Assembly: GCF_000340215.1 (NCBI RefSeq)
Contig: NW_006921532.1
Span: 2,397,337 to 2,461,336, forward strand
Length of the DNA stretch: 64,000 bases
From: Pseudocercospora fijiensis CIRAD86
Lineage: Eukaryota > Ascomycota > Dothideomycetes > Mycosphaerellales > Mycosphaerellaceae
Direction of reading: 5' to 3'
Below are positions 22,101 through 33,595 of this stretch, piece after piece. Position 1 is the stretch's first letter. Every line of letters starts with the position of its first letter. The position numbers and the translations under genes are program-made. Under the pieces are notes generated by a model that saw nothing but the letters and a program-made list of their open reading frames with translations, did not search any database and was not told the origin of the DNA.

Positions 22101-23460
22101 TATTCCTAGCCGCGGTAGCTATTAATCGCGAATTTGCTACAGTCCTTTTTAGCTACTACCTATTAATAGAAAAACGCGACGGCGTCTACTATTGTAATAT
22201 ACGAGGAACCGCGTAGCGCCTTAATTATATCCTCCTATCTAGGGAGCGGGTAAGAGTCCTTAACCGTAATCTTGTTTAGGCCTCGAATGTCTGCGACTAT
22301 ACGGCCTTTACGGACTAGCTTGCCGTCTACTATCGTCGTTTTCTAAACTACAAAGACTAGGAACCTGAATTAAGTAGGCTTAGTAGTAAAGGATATCTTT
22401 CCTTAGGCGTATAGTAGGTCGAACGTCTTGTTTACGACCTCCTTATCTAGGGCGTAGAGTAGATACGCTACTATAGGGACCTTGTTATTCTCGTAGCCTA
22501 GTTTTAGCGTAACTTCTAGGAAGTTAGACTTAGGAATGTCTACCGTAGTGCCCTTGTCCTTCTATAGGTCCTTATGCTTCTTTACTATAGCCTCGATAAG
22601 TTGCACCTACTCTTTAGTGCTATAGGCCGTTACGCTATTAAAAAGCTAGGTCTCTTTTGTAGGGTTCGGCAGGTCCGGTAGCGGAAGGCCGGCTACGCCG
22701 TAATCTTTAGGCGCGATATAGTAGTAGCCGTAGTAGTTACACTCGCGTATATACCCTATCTTTATATATCGTAGCAGAGTCTGCGGCTAATCTGTATCGT
22801 TATAGACCTATACGAAATTTACTATAGCGTCTACGACAGCGGCGTAGATAGTTAGGGCCTTATTCTTAAGCTCCTAGTTTTGCGGGTAGAAGGCTACGTC
22901 TCGATCTATAGGAAGGTCTATTCTAAACTAGATAGGCACCGAAGTTACTATCTGCGGTACTAGAACGACGTTCTTATCGCCGGAGTGTATAACCGTACGG
23001 AACTTAACGTAATCTTTATAGCCTACTAGCAGGGGAATCTTCGCTTTTTTATAAGAATTAATCGTCGCGGTACGGTATAGTATATTAATTTTAATGCCCT
23101 TTAGGCCGATAATATCTATCGCTATAAGGAACTTAGCGCTAAGCTTCTTAACGACGTATATCTTATAACGCATATAGGCGATAACCTTAGAGCTCTTAAC
23201 GATTCCTAGTACCTAAAAATCGAGGTCTACGTACTTACTAATGTCCGTTAATCCTACGCCTTTAACCTTAAGAGGGGCTACTAGACGCTTACGCTCGATA
23301 TCTAGGCGCGTCTAGCGTAGGAAGGCTTCGTCGATAAGTAATATAGTAGCGCCTATATCTAGGCAAACCGCGTATTCCGTACTATCCTTCTATAGGCGTA
23401 CGACTGTACGTAGATAATAATAGCTTCGAAACGCGTATCCTCTCTTAACCTTTAGCAATA
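19130..23460 (-). pseudogene. Element C pol: protease, RT, RNase H, integrase, chromodomain
   Basis: One minus-strand register from the protease to the chromodomain, with no net frameshift. The retropepsin active site is read as D-I-G at 23,351-23,359 (DTG expected), followed by VVKKLSAKFLIAIDIIG. RT: RGLNKITVKDSYPLP, then the catalytic motif YIDN at 21,992-22,003 (YxDD expected). RNase H: YADPNRPIYIDLDTY at 21,545-21,480. The integrase zinc region is near 20,420; core second Asp in SDCDP at 20,147-20,149; catalytic Glu replaced by Lys (20,039-20,041) in SKRTNQT. Chromodomain at about 19,430-19,275 (EIEKLLGYRVSRGRTQYLVK, with a later ELIQEYDR-like end). The Gln-rich tail ends near 19,130. The three catalytic losses are each a CpA/TpG transition. 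Confidence 0.85.
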
Positions 23461-26400
23461 TAGCGGACTTAATAAGCCTAGCGTCCTCCTCTACGCTATC
23501 CTTCTTAGGCGTTAGCTCCGTAGCGTGCTTAGTACGCCTATAGTCCTATAAGAGATTGTTACTATCGAACTTTGCGCTACAATTTAAGTATAAGAACTTT
23601 AAAGGCTATATCGTAGCGAAGGGTTCTATAGCTAGAGGAAGGTGCTTGCCGATATATAGGGAAAAGGGCGATAGTAGCGGAACTTCGCTATAGTATACTA
23701 ATATAGAGTCCTAAGAAGAGGCGTTATTATCTACGTCGTCTAATCTATAGTAGATGTCTACCTAGTTATTAAAATATGCTAGTACGAAGTGCGGGCTTAC
23801 TAGCCTCGCTAAGTAGCGTAAGCCGGATCGTAGGCGTAAGTGCGAACGCGGCTATAGGATAGATATAGGCTCTTCGACTAGAGGCTCTAGTATCTACTTA
23901 TCGGCGTAATAGTTACGTAGGGCCTTATTGCCTTAGCGGCTGCGTTCTTGCTAACCCTAGGTATCGCGTACGTTATTTTATACGCCTATATCTTATCGTC
24001 TTCTACGATTAGCATTTCGGTTTCCGCCGCGTACTTCGTAGCCTCGATTATTATTACGTAGCTCTACCCGATTGTTATAGTTAGAAGCGTACTCTTTTTA
24101 GCGTCCCTCCCTCGCTAGGGCTTACCTATCGTTTCCTTAATCTCGGCGCTAATACTAGTTTTAATTAGTATAGCTACTATTTCTAGGGCGCTTATTTCTG
24201 TAGCCGCCGGCGTAACCGCGACCTAAATTATCGCGATATCCGCGTGCTGCTACGGCGTACCGATCGTCGAACCTACTAGCGTAACTGCGACCTAAAGTAT
24301 CGCAATACGCGCCCGAAGAATTAGCGTACCGGTCGCTATTGCGAGCGTTTCGGTATTATAACTTACTATTATACCTATTGCGGCCTTATACTATACCGTA
24401 GCTATCGGACTGTATATACCTATAGTACTACGCTTTATACTTGTCTTCTACGGCTCGCGTAAAAGTATAAATCGTATTACTTAGTAAAGGCTTGTCGAGC
24501 TTGTCTTATAGGCGAGGCTCGAATCGCAACTACGCCTAGTAGAGAAGAGCGTACGGCCTATTAGGGTCTGTCTCGAGACATGCCTCGCGCGCGTAGCAGA
24601 TACAGTTTATAATAAACTACTAGGGTGCTCTACGGTTGCGTACGTCCTATACTATATATAATTCGGCATATAGCTTGTCCTAGGCCTCGATAATAGACCT
24701 ACTAAACTTGTCCCTTAGTGCCTTATACTAGCGCTCGATGCCCTCTCTACCGCGAATCGTATTACGATTATTGCTTATAAGCTCGTAAATAAACTATTAT
24801 TATACGGCCCTACGGAGGCACTTCGTAAGCTAAGTACGCACTATGCGAGCGTAATTAACCGCCGCGTAATTATAAGCTACGTCTAAGAACAGGTATACTA
24901 AGGTAAATATAACCTTGTTACTATACGTATAGATGTCCTAGCTATCTAAGTCCGCGTATAGGGCGTCGGGGTAGAAGTACCCGATGTCTATCGGGTTAAA
25001 CCTCTCTAAGCGCTAAGAACGCTATAGGCTATAATAGGGTAAGCGGCTAAACTAAAAGTTATCGATATAGTGCGGGTTAAAGTTATAACCTCGGGAGCTA
25101 TAGTTCCCGCCTTAGGTACTAGAATTACCTAGGCTTAGGCTTAGAGGCCCTCCGCTAGCCGCACCGCCTTAACTATAGCGGCGCTGTCTAGCCTCGGCGT
25201 TACGTTAGACGTTACGGCGTAACTAGTGCGGCTAGGCCTTAACTAGGTTAGGCAGTAGGGCTAATAGAACTTATTCCTACGGGACCTGTTTATTTAAACC
25301 TATACGCGCGAGGCGTTCTGCTCGTCTAGTATCTAGCCTATCTTATACTAAGCTCGAAGGGATGCTTTAGTATAACTAGTCGATCTCGTCCCGAATCTTA
25401 TCCCTAAGTTATTAGGTTTAGATAACCTATTAATTTAAGAGTTATCTAAACAGCTAGCGTATCTTATTACGTAGGACAGCTAGATTAGCGGCATTTAGGA
25501 TCTCCCTATTAGCGTCTTTAGCGGCCGCGTTAGCGCTAGCGGCGTTCTAGTTCTTACGTACTAGAACTTCGCGTAGCGCGCCTTCTCGTAAGCGTTAAGG
25601 CTAGGGATTGTCGTAAGCTAGCTGCTTACCGTTTCGCTAGTTTTAGGAGGATAGTCCCGCGCTAGTATTACGTACGCGCTAGCGGTCCGTAACTAGACGC
25701 CTAGCCTCTATGCCTAGGAAAGCGTCGACTAACCTATTACGGCGCTATGTCTACTATCGAGAAGGTAGGTCTCGCTCGATACTAGGTTCTACGTATACTA
25801 AGTCTATACGCTAGAATTCTAGGTCTATATTTTAGAATATATCGGCTATGTCTTTAGTAGAAGCGGGTAGGATTAACGGCTCTTATTATCGGGGTCCTTG
25901 CTGCTATATCTCGGGACCTCGATGCTAAAGCTTAGGACCTAACAGAGAGGACTCCTAGTAAGGCTTAGCACCTAACAAAAGGGACTCTAGACTACTCGGG
26001 GCCGGAAGCTCCTAGTCTTTCGGCTCGGGGCTCTATTGCTCTATATCCTCCTATTTAGGCTTAGGGCCTTGTTACTTAGGACCTTGCTACTTAGGGTCGA
26101 TAGAAACCGGTAAAGACAAATTAGGACTGCTCGGGACTAACAGCTCTAAGGTACTAAGTTCTCGGAGGCCTAGGGGAAACACAATCGGTAAGGACCTATA
26201 ACGTATATACGTAACTCGTCGGGTACTAGCTACTAAAATAGTCCGATAGCGACGTAGCTATAGGCTAGTGTCCGGACTTAGACTTGTAGGCACTACTATA
26301 TCTAGAGAGGGTAGTACTAGTTCCGGAGTAGGAGCCGCTAAGTCGTTAGGTCCTATCGTATCTAAAACTGCAAGTTCGTTATAGAGAGCAAGTAGCGTCT

Positions 26401-26950
26401 TCGCTACTGCCGTAACTAAAGAGCGGTTAACGGCCTAATCCTAAGGGAAACCGAGGGTAGTACCGCCTCTAGTGTCCGAGAGTTTTCGTAGTATATATTC
26501 TTCTAGGGGCTAATAATGCGTAGTAATTTTCGTAACGACTGCTATAAGCGGGTCTCTTTGCTTCTAGTATACTAACTTAGCATAACCGGCGTTAGCTAAG
26601 AACTCCTTAAAGCAAAAAGCGATATTTAATAAGTAGGCGTCTAAATCGGGGCGTACGGAAGCTAGCGTATTTGTAGAATAAGCGTAGGCTCGGTAATCTT
26701 ATAAAAATATAGGATAAGTATAGAGTTAAGGAACTAGACTAGAGTCGGGAAACTGTTAGGGTGTTTATAGGCTCTTGCTTCGACCGGTGCCCGCTTCGGT
26801 AGGTACTAGTATAGAGTAAATAAACCCGGATAAGGAAGGCGGGCCGCCTAGTCTAGCGATTAGAGGGCTATAGGGCGCCGTCGATTAGAGGGCTGTCGGT
26901 GTGTAGCTATATATATACGGAAGATAATATGCGGAATTTGGAGGACTATC
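23460..26950 (-). pseudogene. Element C gag region
   Basis: In the same register as pol (checked at 24,448), so a single Gag-Pol frame is likely. Upper part is Pro/Arg/Ser-rich. The middle carries TRAVEDKYKA and a stretch resembling Gag capsid sequences of fungal Gypsy elements. The exact start is not visible, since ATG codons have been turned into ATA. At about 3.5 kb it is long for gag alone. No clean CCHC knuckle was found, so the boundary between gag and other coding sequence is uncertain. Confidence 0.5.
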
Positions 26951-27122
26951 GTAATTGTCTTAGTATCGAGCGTAGGTAGTTATTATAGTTAGGTAGGTAA
27001 GTCGGTACCGCTAGTACGGGACCTCGCGGTCGCGTCTTTTTAGTTTTTTTAAGGTGCCTATTCGTCTAGTACTTAGGTACTGTTCGAACAGATCTAGATC
27101 TAACTAAAGCGAAGCTACTAAT
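26951..27122 (-). other. Element C 5' leader with candidate primer site
   Basis: Non-coding. The 8 nt next to the LTR (27,115-27,122, minus strand ATTAGTAG) are complementary to 27,139-27,146 in the LTR, a weak hint of self-priming. The block is short and made of bases favoured by RIP, so chance is possible. Confidence 0.35.
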
Positions 27123-27236
27123 TGTTATACGAGGGACGATTAGTAGTTAGGCAATAGTATAGTATTAGGGTAAGTATCTACGGTTCTACGGAAAGTATAT
27201 ACCGGGCTTAGCTAGCGTACCGTCCCTGCTATAATA
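27123..27236 (-). repeat. Element C 5' LTR (right)
   Basis: 114 bp, TGTTAT...ATAATA, followed by the GATAT duplication at 27,237-27,241. Confidence 0.9.
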
Positions 27237-27241
27237 GATAT

Positions 27242-30200
27242 AGTATCTGCCCTTAAACTTTAAGTAACCTTTATCGTCGATCGACTAATTACTCTTACTA
27301 GATCGAGTCTTTCGCCTACTTATAAGCTTGTCGATACGTTTAGTAGCAAAGGCGTCCCTCTACTAAGCCCGTAATAGCTTATCTATAAACGATTAACTAT
27401 CCCTATTTATAAGGTTATTTAATAGTACCCTCGCTATCGAACGAGGTACGTATTATATATATCTAATAGCACTAGCAGCCGGATTAACTGCATTAGTGCT
27501 TTAATCGCTGTTACTATATATAGCGATATCGACTAGGGAGTTATTATAACTTCTCCTATCTATGTCCTTAGCCCTTGCCTTAATACGTACTATTAATATA
27601 GTAAGAGTATTAATATGCTTTAAGCCGTCGCGGAGTCCGGTAAGCCGCTTATCCTACGCTTGCCTTACTACGAGGTCTATAGCAATCTTGTACTATAGGA
27701 TTGGAAACAATAAGTTAATAGATTAGGTTTCGCTATCGTAATTAGGTCGCCTCGATAGGCTATTAGTAGGGTTACTTACACCTAGCCGATATAATATATT
27801 AAAATTAAACCTAGCGAGGTAGACGGCCTACCTAGCCTATCGACCTATAACCCTAGTAACCTTCGTAATTCTACGGAGGTTGTTATAGTCTGTATAGACC
27901 TAAATAGTGTACTATATACTATCGAGATAGTAGCGCTAGTGCTTAAAGGCTTCTACGATTGCTAAGAGCTCTTACTCGTAGGTCTCGTACCGACGTTCTA
28001 TATCGATTATTTTCCGTAAAAAGAAGGCAATTAGGTGCTAGTAGTAGTTACTGTCTAACTGCTAAGACATTATAGCTAATACAGCGAACTGTAAAGCGTT
28101 AGTCTTAATTCGGATCTGCTTGTTTAGTACAAAATAGTATAACAAGGGGACTTTAGTAAAGCGCTTCTTTAAACCGTTAAAAGCGGCTTATGCCCTATTA
28201 GTCTATTTAAACTCTCTAGATAGATTGGCCTTAGTTTTAGTAAGTTTAGTTAGTAGTATTACGTGCCGCGAGTAACCTTCGATAAATCGATAGTAGAAGT
28301 TAGTAAAACCTAGGAATAATTGAAGCTCTTTAATACTAGTAGGTGTTAGCTATTTAGTAATAGTCTTAATTCGATTAGGATTAGCCTTAATACCCTTAGT
28401 TAATACGAGGAAGCCGAGGAATAACACCTCTTTAGTAGTAAAGGTGCATTTAGAAGGCTTGTAATATAAGCTATAGGCTCGTAGGCAATCGAGCACCTTA
28501 CGGACTATAGCCTAGTACTCCGCAATATCGGGGGAGTGTATATAAACTAGGATGTTATCTAGGTAAACTATATAGAGGTAGTCTAATAGGCCCGAAAGGG
28601 CCCGATTAATATAGGGCTAGAATGTTATAGGGGCATTAGCTAGACTAAATAGTATAACTAAGTACTTAAAATAGCTATAGCGAGTGCGAAAGGCTGTCTT
28701 CTATTTATCGCCCTTACGAATACAGATGCGGTAATAGGCGTCCTTAATGTCTAATATAGTATAGTAGTAGGTACTAGAAAGGCGATCGAGAGTCTTATTA
28801 ATAAGCGGAAGTAGATAGCGGTCTTTAATAGTAACAGTATTAAGCCCTCTATAATTAATATATAAACGTAGGCCGCTATCCTTCTTTAGTACGAACAGGA
28901 TAGGTGTACTAGCAGGGCTGTTACTATACCGTATCCGGCTATTAGCTAGGTTTTCCTCTAGATACTTACGCAATATAGCAAGCTCTCGTTTACTAAGGTT
29001 GTAGAGGGGGCTAAAAGGAACCTCCTTACCCTCTATAATGTTAATCTTATAATCCGTCTCTTTAAATATAGGCAATGTCGATGCTAGGTAGTGTTTAAAT
29101 ACATTAATATAGGTCTCTCGGATAGGCTCTAGTATGCGAGCAAGCTAATTAGGATTATTAGGGGATACAGGTTTATCGTTATTACTACCGAGTAGATCGG
29201 CCGTCGGATTAGCTAGGGTTAGGTTGCTAATAAACAGGACCCTAATATTATTAGGGCACTCGCTAATATTAATGTGTTTAATGTCCTCTTTCCTAGCGAT
29301 TCTAAATCGCTATTATTAACTGCCTAAGTCTATAACTATAGTATAGTACTTAAGAATAGGGTTACTAATAACAATATCGGATAGAAGGCTGTCTATATCT
29401 ACTACGTAGGCAGCAAAGTCTAGTAGGCGCTTATTGCCGAGGTCGTCTCTTAGGGCTATATAGATATAGTAGGCTCCGTAGGTTAAGTGCCGAGCGTTAT
29501 TAAACTAAGCAAGGGTTAGCAGGTTAGTCCTAGGCAGTTGTCGAAGGTCTAATTACTTAGCTAGGCGATAGCTAATAAGGGCACTAACTGAATTTCCTAG
29601 ATCTAGTATAACCTTAGTCTTATAGTTAGTTCTATATATATCCGATACGAGATAGGTACGTATAATAGCTAGTATAATATCGATAGTCTTACGCCGTATA
29701 AGGCTAACAGTTAGTGCGGCGCTTATTCTTTTTTCGAAGGTTAGCCTATAGGGGTAGCGTTAGCCGCTAAGAGGTGCTTTCGATACTTAGCGGTAGTACG
29801 GTCGATTCGGCCCTAGTCCTTAGGTTTGTCGCATTAGCCTAGTAGATAGCTAGTACTGTTACAATTAAAGCACTTCAATCCGGTTAGGGGATTGCTATAG
29901 CTACTATTGCTACTATTGTTAGTTAAGCGATTAGTATTATAGGGATACGAGCCCCTTCTACGGCCCCTATTACAGCCTCCTCTATATAGCCGTCGGCTAC
30001 GGCCTCTTCTACGGTCGTTATTACTGTTCCTATTGTTAGTATTATTGTTCTAGTAGGAGCCTTGGTTTCTACTACGGCTACGGTTGCTAGCGGCTAGTCG
30101 TATCTTAGATTCTAACCGTTACTAAAGCTAGACTACACGCTCTACGGTTTCGACTTCTACTATAAATTAAATGCGTATAAGATTAGCCTATTTAAACATA

Positions 30201-31084
30201 CGGCGGCGGTCTAATTTAAGGACTAGTTCCTATCTTAGTTTAGGTCGTATCTTAGATATCTAGATAGAGTCGGTTTTAGGTAGCAAATCGTCCTTAAGGG
30301 TCTTTAGATAAGCCTCGAAGGATCGAGAGGTTTAGTCGGCCTTTTGTTTAGTACGTAGGTATTAGTCTTAGGCGTGTTGTTGCCTTAGTATAGGGTTTCT
30401 AAGGGTGTCTAGTATAATAGTCTTATAGGTTTTCTACTAAATAGCGGTCTAATCGTTAAGGGAGTCGAAATAGTTATCCTATATACGCTTTAGGTCGCTA
30501 TTGATGTACTATATAGTATAGACAACTAAGGAATAGTTATCTAGCAGCGCTCTCGGTGTATTGCGCTAGTTAAGCTTATAGTTACGAATATAGTTATTGT
30601 ATTGCTTCCGGCTAGAGCTATTAAACACAGTGCAGTCCTTAAGTTTAGTATCCTTCTTCTAGACTAAAACAGATAGAGAGGAAGGCCCTGCTATTAATTT
30701 AGTATTAGTTGCTAGGGCTTCTTATAGGCGACGAATTTCGAGGAGATTATCCTTTAGCTATTGTTCTTAGCGCAAGGCAGTAAGCCTGTTTTAAGTAGCT
30801 CCTTAAAGTCTCGCTACTAGTTAGGGACTAAAGGCTAGTTAGCTATATCGACGGTTAATAATATTATTAAGAATTTCGTCGACAGACAATTCTAGGTCGT
30901 TACCTAGAATTATAGATTCTTTAGTAGGCTCTCTAGCAGGCTCTTTAGTAGGAGGCGCTTTAGTAGGTGCTTTAGTAGGCACTTTAGTAGGCACTGTGCT
31001 ACTAGTGTTGTTATTGCTAGCGCTGCTAGCGGTAGTACGGTTGTTGTTTCGTAATAAGCCGGCTATTGTAATAAGGGGTAACAC
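27242..31084 (-). pseudogene. Element B gag and 5' part of pol (RT, RNase H)
   Basis: Gag opens near 31,084 with a Ser/Asn-rich start, a Lys-Pro-Thr repeat and DDLELSVDEILNN, matching element A gag. The zinc knuckle at 29,831-29,872 reads C-x2-C-x4-Tyr-x4-C, with Tyr in place of His. RT is at 29,075-28,500 (NLSKRELAILRKYLEENL, ...DIKDAYYRI). Its catalytic motif at 28,554-28,565 is YLDN instead of YLDD. RNase H follows to about 27,700. The reading stops at the element C insertion and resumes at 6,409. The region 29,316-29,854 supplies the protease segment that is missing from element A because of the gap. Confidence 0.82.
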
Positions 31085-31330
31085 TAATAATATATTATAG
31101 GCCCCTAAGATACGGATATAGCGGAATTAGTAGATATCGGCTTAGTGCGATTAATTTAGTATAATAGGCCGTATAGAAGGCCTTGCTTAATAATTAGTAC
31201 GGTTGTTTCGATAGAATAGTACGTATAGGTCCCGTTCTTTAGGCGCAATATAGTTAGATTAACGATTTTCGTAGCTATATCGCTAAAAGCTTGAAATAAG
31301 GACTATCTAGCTGCTACCCTTAAAGGGTAG
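31085..31330 (-). other. Element B 5' leader
   Basis: Non-coding, homologous to 17,830-18,038 of element A. Confidence 0.55.
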
Positions 31331-31341
31331 ATCGAATACTA
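31331..31341 (-). promoter_or_regulatory. Self-complementary primer-binding site of element B
   Basis: Same 11-nt block as in element A (ATCGAATACTA on the plus strand), inverted relative to TAGTATTCGAT in the adjoining LTR. It is preserved even though B is heavily mutated around it. Confidence 0.7.
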
Positions 31342-31537
31342 TATAAGAAGGGTATATTAGCAGGTAGATAGGGTAGTAGTAGGTACAGGTAGTATTCGAT
31401 AAGGAGCTAGGAGGAGAGGGAGGAAGGCAGGCAAGTTAGCCTATTGCTAAGCGCTAAGCCCTACCTAAGGCACTAAGACCCTAGCTTTACTCGGCCTAGT
31501 TATATGCTAATTACGTGTAGCCTCTTTGGCCCTAACA
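31342..31537 (-). repeat. Element B 5' LTR (right)
   Basis: 196 bp, TATAAG...TAACA, pair of 3,558-3,753. Confidence 0.9.
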
Positions 31538-32449
31538 CTACGTATCTATACGAAGATAATATTATCTAATTTAGATATAGGCGAGGCGCGCGTATAGCGC
31601 CTTAAGCTAGGAATAGTAAAACCGCGTAAGCGGTAGAGAAAAGAGTAGGTAAATAGAGGCGTAACGCCTCTTATAGGAATTAAAATTAATAATATACTTA
31701 TAAAAGCGTATCGGATATAAGGAGAAAGGATGTTTAGGCCTAGCCTAATACTATATAAAGTCGAATTCTACTAAGACTCCTCTTAGGAAGGCACTAGTTA
31801 ACTAGGAAGGCACCTTCCTCTATCGCTCGATAAAGTAGCAATTCTAGTAACTGCCCTATAAACTACGAGAAAGTTACGTTAACTAATAGTATCGTATTAG
31901 TTATTTAATATGCTTTAATATAAAGTATACTTAGCTCTAATATGCTCGTATAGTATAAAGTCTCCTTTAATCGGTATAGCGTACTATTTGCGTCGTATAG
32001 GTACGTATATTATCTTTCCTTCCCTTATATTAGATAACTCTAGAGTATTTTTTCCGAACTTAACTAACGTTAGTATATACTACTACGATCTCGGGAAGAC
32101 ATCCTTATAAGTGTTTTCCTCGCCTAGTATACTACTCTAGCGATATTCGACATCCTTATAAGTGTTTTCCTAGGTTGTCCTATCTAGTACTAACGGCCGT
32201 CGCCTATACAAATACTAGCTTATATATTAATAGACTTCCTTAACTTATCGTCGCGAGCTCTAATAGCTAGACTAATCGATATACGATAATCTTAGGAGTG
32301 CTTTTACTAAGATCGTAGACGTCTTTTAAACCTAGTCTAAGTAATTTTAGTATCCTTATAATATAGCCGATCTAATTTATACCTACCGCCCGATTAGTTT
32401 ATTAAGAACCTTATATCGCACTTTTACTCGATTAAGAGATCTTTAGTAT
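31538..32449 (-). other. RIP-mutated remnant; lower part of a split gene-like frame
   Basis: Not part of a recognised transposon. From 32,449 down to about 32,190 the minus strand reads in a protein-like way with only RIP-type stops, including LGLKDVYDLSKSTPKIIVYR. The register is the continuation of 57,025-57,430 once element D and one GTAT copy are removed. A 23-bp direct repeat (32,098-32,120 and 32,149-32,171) lies below it. Nothing recognisable in 31,538-32,090. Confidence 0.35.
32098..32171. repeat. 23-bp direct repeat pair
   Basis: GACATCCTTATAAGTGTTTT plus CCT occurs at 32,098-32,120 and again, identical, at 32,149-32,171, 51 bp apart. Confidence 0.85.
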
Positions 32450-32728
32450 TAAAGGACGGAAACTAACACTACTACTACTACTTATAGCAATAGTATAGGC
32501 TACCGAGGGTAATATAACCTATAGCAATATAGGCAGCTATGTTTAGTAAGATAGGATAACGAGACTATCGCTTAGGCTAATAACTAGAGCCCTATAACAT
32601 AGGCATTATAGAAGTGTGATATAAACAATGTGCTATACGAGGTTAATAATCTATCTACTCCGTAGAAGGAGGCCTCTTATATAGGCTTAAAACTAGCCTA
32701 TAGGTGTAGGGCCGGTTACTAGCCAATA
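32450..32728 (-). repeat. Element D outer 3' LTR
   Basis: 279 bp, starts TAAAGGACG (from TG...), ends CCAATA. One of four copies of this LTR in the window. Confidence 0.9.
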
Positions 32729-32835
32729 TCCCTCCCTTTCTTCGTATCTAACTAGACACGCTTTATATTACGCGCTTAAAACAAACATGTATGTATCCTT
32801 AGCGTTCTTAGCTAAGGCTATTTTTACAACTCCCT

Positions 32836-32859
32836 AATAACACCCCTAGGGTAGCATTA
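32836..32859. repeat. Dispersed palindrome at the ORF3 stop of outer D
   Basis: AATAACACCCCTAGGGTAGC then ATTA, overlapping the TAA of ORF3 (32,857-32,859). Confidence 0.7.
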
Positions 32860-33183
32860 ATCCTAGATACTATAATTATACAAAAACAACTTCCTAAGCA
32901 ACACTATATAGACCTACTATTGCTTTAACGCGCCGTAATCCTTACTAGCAATAACCTTATCTACTAGTCGGCTCTCGAAATCTCCTCCGTATACGTTAAA
33001 GCTATTAGTACCGAAGTACTATCCCTCGTAGAAAGCTTAATTAACGAGGAGGTTAGTAGCCTTTTCCTTCGTAGTATTCTCCTAATTATACAGATATTCC
33101 TTAAGTCCCTCGTTATTAAGCTAGAGGATCTGTTTAACTTCGTTCTAAACAACGTAACTTAACTAAGGAATCCTACTAACTAG
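32857..33183 (-). pseudogene. Outer D ORF3, C-terminal fragment
   Basis: Last part of ORF3 of the outer element, separated from the rest by the inner copy. Reads with ...LNNEGLKEYLY and YFGTNSFNVYGGDFESRL. It ends at TAA 32,857-32,859, and at the insertion point CTAG (33,180-33,183). A 62-codon frame at 32,964-33,152 is a shadow in another phase. Confidence 0.65.
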
Positions 33184-33462
33184 TAAAGGACGAAAACCAA
33201 CACTACTACTACTACTTGTAGTAATGGTATAGGCTACCGAGGGTAACATAACCTATAGCAATATAGGCAGCTATGTTTAGCAAGATAGGATAACGAGACT
33301 GTCGCTTAGGCTAATAACTAGAGCCCTGCAATATAGGCATTGTGTAAGTGTGACATAAACAATGTACTATACGAGGTTGATAATCTGTCTACTCTATAGA
33401 AGGAGGCCTCTTATATAGGCTTAAAACTAGCCTATAGGTATAGGGCCGGTTACTAGCTAATA
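33184..33462 (-). repeat. Element D inner 3' LTR
   Basis: 279 bp; the 455 bp following it match those following the outer LTR at 32,729. Confidence 0.9.
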
Positions 33463-33571
33463 TCCCTCCCTTTCTTCGTATCTAACTAGACACGTTTCAC
33501 ATTATGCGCGCTTAAAACAAACATGTATGTATCCTTAGCGCTCTTAGCTAAGGCTATTCTTAGAACTCCGT

Positions 33572-33595
33572 AATAATACCCCTAGGGTAGCATTA
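33572..33595. repeat. Dispersed palindrome at the ORF3 stop of inner D
   Basis: AATAATACCCCTAGGGTAGC then ATTA; its last three bases are the TAA stop of ORF3. Confidence 0.7.

Larger units (their letters stand above)
6410..27236 (-). mobile_element. Giant Gypsy chromovirus element C with an extra ORF (interrupted by element A)
   Basis: 114-bp LTRs at 6,410-6,523 and 27,123-27,236, flanked by perfect 5-bp duplications GATAT (6,405-6,409 and 27,237-27,241). LTR ends are TGTTAT and ATAATA, the latter from ATAACA, so they were perfect inverted ends. Net length without element A and its duplication is 13,946 bp, far above the usual 5-8 kb of fungal Gypsy elements. Minus-strand order: gag, protease, RT, RNase H, integrase, chromodomain, a spacer of about 330 bp, then an extra ORF of about 1,750 codons ending 55 bp from the 3' LTR. 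It inserted in the integrase zinc-binding region of element B. Confidence 0.88.
3558..31537 (-). mobile_element. Gypsy chromovirus element B (interrupted by element C)
   Basis: Bounded by two 196-bp LTRs (3,558-3,753 and 31,342-31,537). Net length without the C insertion and its target duplication is 7,148 bp. Order on the minus strand: 5' LTR, self-priming site, gag, CCHC knuckle, RT, RNase H, then the break at 27,241/6,409, then integrase, chromodomain, a non-coding 3' region and the 3' LTR. Flanking 5-mers are CTATA (left) and CTACG (right), which fit one duplication with two transitions but are not a perfect match. Same family as element A, which serves as its reference. It is heavily RIP-mutated, more so than A, which fits the nesting order in which B is the oldest layer. 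Confidence 0.88.

Noticed and set aside
21959..22216. 85-codon plus-strand frame
   Set aside because: Antisense shadow of the element C reverse transcriptase.
6410..27236. Element C as a Starship-like or DNA transposon with cargo
   Set aside because: LTRs, a 5-bp duplication and a full gag-pol-chromodomain set identify an LTR retrotransposon; no tyrosine recombinase or terminal inverted repeats of DNA-transposon type are seen.
32250..32449. Plus-strand TYRPISLL resembling the LINE reverse-transcriptase motif
   Set aside because: The flanking plus-strand reading does not match LINE RT blocks, and the minus strand gives a longer, better frame that continues across element D.
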